In this document: piece after piece, positions 24,721 to 34,745 of the stretch
Position numbering within the stretch: the stretch's first letter is position 1
Layout: every line of letters begins with the position of its first letter
Assembly (NCBI GenBank): GCA_035771175.1
Contig: CM069608.1
Coordinates: forward strand, 14,040,019 to 14,104,018
Direction: 5' to 3'
Length of the DNA stretch: 64,000 bases
DNA from: Paratinospora sagittata
Taxonomy: Eukaryota > Streptophyta > Magnoliopsida > Ranunculales > Menispermaceae
Made by a program: the position numbers and the translations under genes
Notes under the pieces: model-generated
The model's input: the letters and a program-made list of their open reading frames with translations, nothing else
Databases searched by the model: none
Told to the model about the DNA's origin: nothing

Positions 24721-25184
24721 CCACAATGGCGAGCTTCTGGAGGGTTTTTTCACACAAAAAAACACACATACATGCTCAATTTCATGAATAAAAGTGCATG
24801 AAAAAAAAAGAATAAAAAACATGCATTTCTTACCGAATGAATGGATCTAGCGACGAAATCTTTTGAAGAAGAACGAGTGGCGTTTTGCTTGCATTTCACT
24901 TTCTTGGAGGAAGGAAGATATCGTCGTGGACAAGAAAATGATGGAAATGAATGAGAGGGAGAAGAGAATGGTGGAAAATAATGACTTTTTGGAGTTAGGG
25001 GCTAGGGTTTTGGGGATGAGAAAATGAAGGGAGGAAAGTGACAGTGGGGTTGAGATGAGAATGGGGAGGGTAGTTTAGGATTGTTTTATTTTGAGTTGGG
25101 GTAAGAATAATAATATTTTGGATGAGGTACTCTAAGTAATTGCGGTGATGATAGAAGAGATTTGGGGTTCAAATAGCAACCTTC

Positions 25185-25375
25185 AAATTTTAAGACCCTA
25201 TAATAGTTTTTATTTTATTTTTATGTATGCTGGTTGTGAAGTTTTTTTTTATTTTTTTATTTTTTTTAAAGAAAATGCAATTTGAGCCTAATTTTTAGCC
25301 TGTAAAGATGTAGCCTAAATAACCAGCTTAACTTACCCGACCCTACCTTTGGTCGATGAGGTTGGACCTTTAAAG
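25185..25375. other. Short AT-rich spacer between MULE and LTR
   Basis: No gene. It holds 'acccgaccctacctttgg', probably the right half of the repeat interrupted by the MULE. Confidence 0.4.
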
Positions 25376-27847
25376 TGTTGGCCCAGTATTATAGTCCAAG
25401 ATGGGGGGTGAATTGGACTTAGCGGATTTTCACGTTACCTTTCGGTTAATTAATTTAAACAAAATATATGCGTAGTAGGTAACAAGCCAAATAATCAAGT
25501 GCAGGAAAAAGATAAATGGACACAGCGATTTATAGTAGTTCGGTTCCTCTTGAACCTACGTCCACTACCTGACCGCACACGATCAGGATTTCTCAATCCA
25601 CTATTGGCTAGTCAACTTACGGGCGTAACTAGAAACTGTACACATTAGTCAACATAAAGACTTGACTATAAGTCGTACACACTAACCAAGATAAGGGTTT
25701 GGCTAGAGAGCCGCACATACTAACCAACACAAGGGCCTGGTTAGAAAGTCGCACTGTAACCAACTTACGAGCGTAGTTATAAGTTGTACAACAATATGAT
25801 ATAGTTCTGGTTGACTAAAAAGTCAACAATACATTAAGATTACAAATGATAGAGAGAGATGTTCTAAAATACTCTCAATAATATTAAGCGTACAATCTTG
25901 AATGAATAATCACTACGATTCCAACCATAATATTTTAAATGATGTGTAGTCTTGAAATAGATGAAATCAAATACATGCAATCGATTCAAATAATAATAAT
26001 GTGAGATCAAGAATCGAGTATGCACATGTATTCAAATATTGATTCTAACAATGATATGTATAAAGCACATGAATCAATATGCACAAATGATCAATACTTG
26101 TTGATTCTAAATACATAAATGGTTAAGATCAAGAATCAACCCTCAAGTAATAATCAATGAAATCAGTTCAAAATAATGTAAGTTTAGCACATGAATCGCT
26201 ACCACATGAGATGTATGAAACCACTAATCAAGATAATGTGATATGAAGATCAAGTATGGTTTCACAAGCAATACTCAAATCAAAACGGTTTTCAAGATAT
26301 CAAATCAAGCACAAAATCGATTTACTCAAACAAAATCACAATAATCTTAATGAAGAGATTTTACCCAACTTAGGTAAAGATGAAGCTCAGAGATTCTTCA
26401 AGTGTGATGATGGTTGAGAGATTCCTCATTCAATGGTGATCAAGAATCAACAAGATGTGAAGAACTCACTCAAAAACGTCTTGATCAATTGCTCAAGACA
26501 AACTCACAAGTTTCTCAAAGAGTTTTGAAAGAATAGGCGAACTATTCGGAAGTATGAATCAAAGATTCAAATGTAGGTGAACTTTTGCTTTGAAAATATG
26601 TTTAAATCACTAAAGAACTTATTTTGGACTTGTAAAAATAAAAGTATGAAAATCGGCACAAGTTCAAGATTTTTGCAAAAGTTATTCTTCAAATGAGCAA
26701 GTGTGGTATTTCTGCCTCAATGAAGGAGCACGCTTCTGCTTTGAAATCTGAAAAGTTTCAGATTTTCTTCCAATCAAGGAGCGGGTTCCTTAATATGTAT
26801 GTTGGGCATAGGAGCGAAGTTCTTCATCAAGAACCACTGACTCTATTAACATTCATATTTTGTCCTTGACTACAAGAGCACGTTTCTGTTAAGAGGAGCG
26901 CGTTCCTTATTCCCTGATCAAAAAAATCTGAGTCTCGGGAAAAACTATAGGAGCGTGTTCCTTAATATGTCTGTTGGGCATAAGAACGAGGTTCTTTATC
27001 AAGAACCACTGACTCTACAAACATTCTTATTTTGTCCTTGACTACAACAACGTGTTCCAGTTAAGAGAAGCGCGTTCCTTATTCCCTAATCAAAAAAGTC
27101 TGAGTCTCGGGAAAAACTATAGAAGCGTGTTCCTTAAACTTTGATCAGAAAAATCTGATTCTCAGGAAAAAAGCTCAGGAGCACATTTCTTTAATGATGA
27201 GTGCGTTCATTCACGTTGAAGTGATAGAAACTCGATTTTTCGATCAAAATGAGTTTAAGACATTGTTAAACACATAAACCAACTTTGAAAACATTTTTTA
27301 CAAGATTGAAACACAATTTGTGAAGATAAACATGTGTAAAACAATCGATTAAAACAAATGATCAAAACGTTCGATATTATACACGTAAAACGATAAAAGT
27401 CATGCAAAGTTGGTAATATTAGTGTATGATAATCAATGATATATATTTGTGCATGATAAACAATGATATATATTTGTGCATGATAAACAATCTTAACTAT
27501 ATGATTGCATAATAATCATGCTTGTGTGTGTGCATGCATGATCAATATAGTAACAGTGTACGTGCATTATTATGATAACCTACATGCATGATTTTCAAAA
27601 GATGCAAATCATATTGTGGTTGGAACGAGTAAAGATTACTTTACAACACTAAAATTCTAAACTAAGGATTTTATGAAGCTCTTGAATCTTTGTGCATTAT
27701 TGTTCCATCCACATGTTTTGACAGTATAGTTGAATCCATCTGATATAGCTAGTTAGCACTAAACAACTACGTAAAAGATATTAGTGATCACAAGTATGTT
27801 GTTTGTAATCATCAAAACAAAATAGGGTAAGAGTCGTTACATCAACA
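25376..27847 (-). repeat. 3' LTR (2.47 kb) of a Gypsy-type element
   Basis: The + strand starts TGTTGGCCCAG and ends 'gttacatcaaca'. Directly after it 'atctcccccttttttatg' is, on the minus strand, a polypurine tract abutting an LTR that starts TGTTGATGTAACG. The left part has the 'atttatagtagttcgg' block also seen near 130. 26720-27220 is an array of 'aggagcgcgttcctta'-like half-palindromes. 27425-27485 holds two tandem ~32-bp units. A partial second LTR lies at 31400-32311. Confidence 0.75.
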
Positions 27848-29523
27848 ATCTCCCCCTTTTTTATGATTTCAAACAAATTCACTATTAGCCTAATTGAAGC
27901 AAGAAACATGATTTCTCGAGTGAATGAATGAGTAAAAAGAATAGTAATATCATGCTACATTTAAGAATATACCACTTAAAAAAAATAGCATTTGAACTTT
28001 AATCAATCAGATACCAATATAAGCATACTCAAAAAGATATAATCATGTAAGCACGGATAACTGAATATACTCAAGCACGTGTGAACAATAGTATCAAAAT
28101 GTACATGTATATCAATATAACCAGTAAAACATATACATGTAATCCCACAAAAGTAACTGAGAGAATACACAGAAAATCTCCAAAATATATATCCAACATC
28201 CTAAACTCCCCCTGAGTATATGAACTCTCTCCCTAAGTGTGTGCACATAAATGATCCAATCAATCAGACCAATCATATTACTCTCTCCCCATTTTGAAAT
28301 ATCAAAAAGAGGGCATGCCTAAAATGGAGGTGACAATCTAGGATCAAGAGATCCAAGCCTAATGAATATATCATCAGCGGGTGAAGCTGGGGGATCGTCC
28401 TCCGCGGGGGTGGTACCAGCATCTGCATCGGGTATGACAATGGTAGCAACAGATGAGGCAGGACTGGTGGAGCCAGAGTGGATGATCAAATCACGAGTCG
28501 GAGATGGTGGAGAAATACGTGGCAGTGAGAGCATCAAATCCAGAGAAAAATCTCCCATAGCTAGTGATGGTTGCAGTCAGGAATAAGGAATCCTAGGAGC
28601 TACAACTGATAAAGGGATCAGTGCTAAGGCAGTGGATACTAGATGAGAATTGGAAGAAGGACCTAAAGTTGAATGAATAGGCGAAATAGGCTGTTGAAAA
28701 GTCGGTGATGGTGCAGGTTGCACATATTAGCCGAAAACGTCTTCCTAGCTAAAACTGAACTCATGGTGGTCGTCAACTAGTAAGCGATCAAAAATAATCT
28801 GGAGCATAACTCCATAAGCTCGCACATCTGAGACCAAATCCTCATGCTTCTTCTCCAAGGAGAAGAGAGAAGAGATAATAGTCTATTGTCGGTCTCCCAG
28901 CTCCATCAGTAATTGAAGAATTGAATCAGAATGAGCTAGATCAAATATGGAAGGCTCGCGAAGTGGACGAGAGGCACAGGGTCACATCGTGGATAGTGGA
29001 GTGGGTGTGTGGGACTCTCCAACCTCTACACGTTTCCATGTAGGCCTGGGTGCCGGTGTGGAAAACTCACTAATCTCCAATTGACGCTTAAAAGTCGTTG
29101 TTTTCTTAGGAGGCATTTTATCGAACATTTGATATGCAAACAACGTGAACCTAAGGGTTTTAGGTGAAAAACCAATGAAAACAGGGGCAAAATGGATCAA
29201 AACAATGGTGGGAAGTCAAGTTCGATATGGACACGAGAAAAACAAGCTATAAAACTTGTATTTTTGTGAGAAATTATGGGAAAAACAAGAAAATGAAAAA
29301 TGATGGAGATAGTTAAAAAAAATGGCGTTTTTGAGTGAATATGGACGGATTAAAAGATGTTTTTGAGCATAAAAATGGATTTGATGATTTGAATGATAGG
29401 GAAGGTGTTTGGAATAATCAAAACGAAGAGATTTGGTGTTTGAGTGATCAGGTGAGAGAGAAAGAAGAAAAATGGCACTCGGGTTGCCTATTTCAGTTTT
29501 GTCATCAGACAAAAGAGCGCGTT
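27848..29523 (-). mobile_element. Internal remnant of the LTR element at 25376-32311
   Basis: Sequence inward of the polypurine tract. Two minus-strand frames lie close to the 3' LTR. 29200-28982 has an internal MPPKKTTTFKRQLEISEF stretch rich in Pro, Thr and Lys. 28558-28319 is a Ser/Pro/Asp-rich frame. Neither carries an RT, integrase, protease or Gag motif. Their position near the 3' LTR is where plant Gypsy elements may have an extra ORF, but I cannot name them. The rest of the internal region is missing. Confidence 0.5.
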
Positions 29524-31395
29524 TGTAACAACCCACATTCCCATATGATGTCATGGTGACGTAGAATGCCCAACTCTAGATATTTGTGTACGTATTCGAT
29601 GTGTATTATACTCGTATTTTGTTCAAATACAGTATAATTTTATGTTGATTCAATTATAACTTTATGAGGGGTGTCTCAAACGGACTTGGGGATATTAAAA
29701 ATGAGTCTGGAATGCATTTTTACATAGAAATTGACCTATTATACGCGAAATTTTGATTTGTATTGAGCGCATAGCGGAAAAGTTTAGATTGAGTATTCTG
29801 GGCAAGAGAGAAGCGCGCTCCTACTGAGAGAAGCGTGCTCTTTGCACAGACAGAGAGCAGAATTCACTCAGAAAAAGAAGAAGTGCGCTCTTGGGATTGA
29901 GAAGCGCGCTTCTCACGAATTGAGCAATTTTTGAGTGAAGAGGAGAAAGGAGGAAAACTTGGGTTTCAAAGGGGAATCTTCATCATCTAAACCCAAAGTT
30001 TGTATTTTTCTCCATTTCTTTCCATAAAAACACTATTGAAGGTGAGAGCAAGCTTTTTAATGGTATAATTTTCTCTATAGCTCACGGATTTGGGTAAACC
30101 CAAGTTAGGGTTTCGTGTGTATGTGCCCAAAATGGCTAGGTAATAGCACGAATGAGTGTTTTTGACCCTTAGCTATGCACAATGTGTGTTTTCTAAGCAC
30201 TGGACCACGTTTTTTATGTTGCATAATGCATGGTATGGAAATGGATTCCTAGTATGGATTTGAGCTCAATGAAAGCTTTTCCCCCAATTTCCATGGTGAA
30301 ATTGATGAAGTTCCATATATAGTGACCTAGCCCCAGATTTTGACTTAGGATTGTGCTATGGGAGTGCATGTGACCTATGTCAGTTATTTTGGCATGCTTA
30401 AATGAATTTTGATATTAATTTGGGTTTCCCCATGGTGCGGCATGTTGTCTAGTATAATTGGCCAAATTGGCAATTGTAGAGATTTTTTCAAAATTGGGGC
30501 ATATGCTATGTATTGGCTTAAATTGGGGATTATTAATTATGGTATGAATGGGTTCATTTGGAAATGTTAAATTGTAGAGATTGGAAGGAAGAATTGGTGA
30601 ATTCTTGGATTGGTGATGCACGCAATTGAGGTGCTTGTACTAATGGAATTGTGATAGCCAAGAGCTTGGAAAATTGGCTAAGTATTGAGAGCGTGGACTT
30701 AGTCAAAATCTTGTATCTTTGTGAGTATTTCTATTTTGGTTTTATGTATGACATTGTAGTATATCAACCTTGTTTTTATGAATTGTGGCATGTATGATTG
30801 CTTTGCTTGCATTATTTCTTGAATACATTAAAACTTTGATTTCAATATCGAATATACTTAGACTTACCTGATGTAAAAAAAGTATATGATCAATTCCATT
30901 GAGGAAAGTTTGAAGACTAGACCTCGAAATGATCGAGATGATGGTTTGATAAGTCGGGTTCTCCCTATGAATGCATAATAGGGATATATACTCACTTACA
31001 TACCTGAGGGTGAAAATTTGTCATTTATGCATTGTATGATATGTATAGAGTGACGCAAATGTATTTAAATCATGTATCGATATTTACATGTGAATTGCAT
31101 ATAGGGTTTATAATGTTGTTTAAATGTCATGTTTTCTTATGAATGCATATCTAATGCTATTACTAGATTACTCACTGACCTTGTTGTAGCTTACCCCATT
31201 CCCTTTTTATTACAGGTGTTGATTACAAAGGCAAAGGTAAGGCTTTAGAAAAGTGATCTGAGCCTGTTTGTTTGCTAATGTAAGTATGTGTGTGCAGGGA
31301 GATGGGTATATGATCTTTTATTTTGAATATGTATTTGTATATAACACTACTAACATGTATAATTATAGTGGGGACTATATATGTATAAATGGATA
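29524..31395 (+). mobile_element. Second copy of the 2.1 kb LTR-like unit, right end lost
   Basis: Starts TGTAACAACCCAC and matches the reverse strand of 21051-19380, including 'atgacgtagaatgccc'. It has a perfect 18-bp palindrome TGAGAAGCGCGCTTCTCA at 29898-29915 and the 'cactga...gcttacccc' block at 31170-31200. The far end (GGGTCGTGACA expected) is absent. The sequence changes to the 25376-type LTR near 31400, where 'aaagagcgcg' occurs on both sides of the insertion. That suggests a recombination or deletion joint. Confidence 0.7.
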
Positions 31396-31399
31396 TGAG

Positions 31400-32311
31400 A
31401 CTTTATGAAAGAGCGCGCTTCTGCTTTGAAATCTGAAACCTTTCAGATTTCCCTCCAAGCAAGGAGCACGTTTCTTATAAGAGGAGCGCATTCCTTAATA
31501 TGTCCATTGGACACAGGAGCGAGGTTCTTCATCAAGAACCACTGATTCTATAAACATTCTTATTTTTTCCTTGACTACAGGACGCGTTCTTTATTGCCTG
31601 ATCAGAAAAGTTTGAGTCTCAAGAAAACCCACAGAAGTACATTCTTTAAACTCTAATTAGAAAAATCTGATTTTCAGGAAAAAAGCTCAGGAGCATTTTC
31701 TTTTAATGAGGAGCGCGTTTCTTCACGTTGAAGTGATAGAAACCCGATTTTTCCAATTAAAATGAGTTTAAGACATTGTCAAACACATAAACCAACTTTG
31801 AAAATATTTTTGACAAGATTGAAACACAATTTGTGAAGATAAACACGTGTAAAACAATCGATCAAAACAGATGATCAAAACAAATGATATGATGCACGTA
31901 AAACGATAAAAGCCATGCAAAGTTGGTAATAAGAGTGCATTATAAACAATTTTAACTATATGTTCGCATAATAATCATGATTGTGTGTGTGCATACATGA
32001 TCAATATAGTAATAGTATACGTGCATGAATATGATAACCTGCATGCATGATTTTTAAAAGATGCAAATCATATTGTGATTGGAATGAGTAAGGATTACTT
32101 TACAACACTAAGATTCTAAACTAAGGATTACAAACATGAAATTCTTGAATCTTCATGCATTATTGTTCCATCCATATGCTTTGACGGTATAGTTGAATTC
32201 ATCTGATATAGCTAGTTAGCACTAAAACAACTACGTCAAAGAGATTAGTGATCACAAGTATGTTGTTTGTAATAATCAAAACAAAATCGGATGAGAGTCG
32301 TTACATCAACA
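31400..32311 (-). repeat. Partial 5' LTR of the element at 25376
   Basis: Matches about 26725-27847 with several gaps, from 'cttctgctttgaaatctga' to the end 'gttacatcaaca'. Only the outer part survives; the inner part, primer site and Gag region are gone. Flanking pentamers (taaag at the left LTR, cagag here) do not match, so the element is rearranged. Confidence 0.7.
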
Positions 32312-32433
32312 CAGAGTAGGTCAGGCGTGGCATCATCCCATTAGGTCAATCCGATGTCACTTGACCATTGCGGACGGGGTACTAGGTATTGACCCGCTTA
32401 CACCCCTTTATGACTACTTCATTAAAGAAAGAG
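32312..32433. other. Short intergenic spacer, MULE target side
   Basis: Nothing recognisable except its last nine bases, AAGAAAGAG (32425-32433), which are the left target duplication of the next element. Confidence 0.6.
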
Positions 32434-33830
32434 GGATTTTTGATAAATTTAGGCATGATTTTTTTATTAAATCCAAAAATAGGCAACAAAAAATAATATA
32501 TTCATATTTAGGCAAGTTTTGGACACGTTGGTGCCACGTCATCACCAATCTTTCCAAAACTAGCCTATAGGTTTTTTTTTATATATAACCATTCGCTTTT
32601 TTTTTTTTAACTTTCCAGATTTTGTGTTTTTTTATTTAACAATGGATGGATCCTTTTCCACTATAAAACAATAAAAAAAAACCTGGAACAAAGTAGATGA
32701 CGCCTTTTCAAGAAAAATGAAAAAATTGCACAAGGATAAAAACTCTTGTGCGATTTCTAAAATAAATAAATAGGACACCAAAGAGAGAGATGACACCGGG
32801 GAGACGAAAGTTTTTTTTTTCTAGAGTTGTAAAATTTTTATACTTCGAAGAAATCGAACAAGGTCAATTTTTTATACAATTTTGTTGGTTTAATTTTTTT
32901 TTTCAGTAGATGGCGCCACTTCAAGAGGCGTCATCTTCTTTGTTTTATATTTTTTTAATAGTCGTTCGCTTTTTTGAAACAAATAAAGAAAAAATATGAA
33001 ACAAAGAATATGACATCTCTTGAAGTAGGGCACATCTACTGGAAAAAATAAACAAAAAAAAAATTGCACAAGGTGCGATTAGTGAAATAAAATGAATGGG
33101 ACGCTAAAGAGAAAGAGGATGTAAGAAATGATACCGGAGAGACGGAGGATTTTTTTTTCTGGCGCTATAAATTTTTACACTTCAAAAAAATCGCACAAAG
33201 TTAATTTTTTGTACGAATTTGTTGGTTTAAATTTTTTTAAAGTGGATGACGTTACTTCAGGAGGTGTCATCTAAGTGAATGAGACGCCAAAGAAAGAGAG
33301 GATGTAAGAGATGATACCGGAGAGACGGATAATTTTATTTTTCTAGAGCTATAAATTTTTTATACTTCAAAAAAATTACACAAGGTTAATTTTTTGTACG
33401 AATTTGTTAGTTTAAATTTTTTTTAAAGTGGATGACATCACTTCAAGAGACATCATATACTTTGTTCAATATTTTTTTTTAATAGTTGTTTGCTTTGTTT
33501 GTTTGTTTTTTTTTTTTTACTTTATTCCAGATTTTTTTAATTTAACAATGGTTTTCAAATTTTTTTATTTAAAAAATTAAAAAGATTTAAAATTTAAAAT
33601 TTAAAATAAAAATGTTAAAAATTAAAAATTAAAAAAATGCATGCCCCCATTCAATGAGTGGTGCTTTTCATTTCTTAATGAGTCGAAGAGGCACCACTCA
33701 TGCAATTTTTTTGAAAAAAACCTGTCAATGCGAACCTGTCCAAAACTTATCCAAATATGAATATATTATTTTTTAAAGCCTATTTTTAAATTTAATAAAA
33801 ATAAATCATACCTAAATTTATCAAAAATCC
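32434..33830. mobile_element. Non-autonomous MULE (1397 bp) with 9-bp target duplication
   Basis: A perfect 9-bp duplication AAGAAAGAG sits at 32425-32433 and 33831-33839. The terminal inverted repeats are about 100 bp long, starting ggatttttgataaatttagg at both ends, with good similarity through 'attcatattt' and 'agttttggaca'. No transposase. The interior has three diverged ~240-bp units (about 32900, 33120 and 33300), each with 'agatgataccggagagacgg' and a short inverted repeat of the type GATGxCGCC-CTTCAAG-GGCGxCATC. A separate hairpin 'atgagtggtgc'/'gcaccactcat' spans 33653-33702. AT-rich with long T and A runs. Confidence 0.9.
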
Positions 33831-33860
33831 AAGAAAGAGAGAGAATGGGGCAGCGGCACT

Positions 33861-34035
33861 GGGGTTTTGACATGATTACCCCTAAAAAAAAATTTCACAA
33901 ATGCCATCGAAATACAAATAATGACCCATTTGCCATAGTTTACTGTTCATTGCACAGTCACCGCGCCAAACAAGCGCCACGTCGGCGCCCAGGTGGCATT
34001 TTAAGGAAGGCGTCTTTTGAAAAGACGCCTTCCCT
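33861..34035 (+). repeat. Left terminal inverted repeat of the large MULE
   Basis: Aligns with the reverse strand of 42157-41993 over about 165 bp with scattered substitutions. It ends in the hairpin GCGTCTTTTGAAAAGACGC at about 34010-34028, the unit that is amplified inside the right end. Confidence 0.9.
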
Positions 34036-34053
34036 TCATAATTATTTTTTTAA

Positions 34054-34635
34054 TGAATGAAAAATCAAAGTTAAATTCAAAGTTATTATTAAACTGTTCA
34101 ACCTCACCGAATCCAAACCACTTGGTTTTTTTTAACCAGACCACTTTCACCACGTCCCACTATCCTCCCCCGATCCCCCGGAGTCGACGGAATCTCATTC
34201 CCATCCCCGGTTTCATTTTTGGACCCTCATCCCGAATTCAAGTTTAAATGAAAAATCATAGCTATTACTAAACTGTTTGGCCTTACCGAATCCAAACCAC
34301 GTGGTTTTTTTTCAACCCGACCACTTTCACCACGTCCCACTATCCTCCCCCGATCCCCCGGTGTCGACGGAAACCCATTCCCATCCCAGGTTTCATTTTT
34401 GGACCCCCATCCCGAATTCAAGTTTAAATGAAAAATCAAAGCTATTACTAAATTGTTCGGCCTCACCGAATCCAAACCACGTGGTTTTTTTCAACCCGAC
34501 CACTTTCACCATGTCCCACTATCCTCCCCCGATCCCCCAGAGTCGACGGAAACCCATTCCCATCCCCGGTTTCATTTTTGGACCCTCATCCCGAATTCAA
34601 GTTTAAATGAAAAATCATAGCTATTACTAAACATA
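34054..34635. repeat. Three tandem copies of a ~180-bp unit
   Basis: Units start at about 34054, 34246 and 34426, with a fourth start at 34605. The periods are 192 (with a small insertion), 180 and 179 bp. Each contains 'cctcccccgatcccc', 'gagtcgacgg' and 'ggtttcatttttggac'. Frames read through on both strands because the period is a multiple of 3; I do not take these as proteins. The array lies between the left terminal repeat and the 3' end of the PMD gene. Confidence 0.9.
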
Positions 34636-34745
34636 TACAAGGTAATTTTGTTAAAAAAAATTTATTGAATTGAAATAGCAAGTATACATACATGTTGAGT
34701 ACAACATTATCAAAACATATACAAGTTTATATGAGAAACAAGTTG

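Larger units (their letters stand above)
22145..25184. mobile_element. MULE with FAR1-type transposase and PMD gene, decayed
   Basis: The ends are inverted: gaggactgctagttgaaccc on the left aligns with gaaggttgctatttgaaccc on the reverse strand at the right end, followed by a matching 'ctatcatcacc' stretch. Flanking bases AACTTTTAG and AAATTTTAA could be an eroded 9-bp duplication, but this is weak. Inside, a FAR1/MULE transposase fragment (+) meets a PMD fragment (-) at about 23613, as if the middle of the element had been deleted. Short palindromic GGTTCGGCC units flank both genes. Confidence 0.75.

Noticed and set aside
22145..25184. Clean 9-bp target duplication for the FAR1-type MULE
   Set aside because: The best flanking match (AACTTTTAG against AAATTTTAA) has two mismatches and depends on where the tip is drawn, so it is not counted as evidence.
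28319..29200. Envelope-like gene near the 3' LTR
   Set aside because: Position alone is suggestive, but the two short frames show no signal peptide, membrane segment or known motif, so no function is assigned.
25376..32311. Simple, complete LTR retrotransposon
   Set aside because: One LTR is partial, the flanking pentamers differ and the internal region lacks pol. It is recorded as rearranged pieces instead.
34227..34606. Open frames on both strands in the 180-bp repeat
   Set aside because: They exist only because the repeat period is a multiple of three. The peptide is the repeat unit itself, with no start context or domain.
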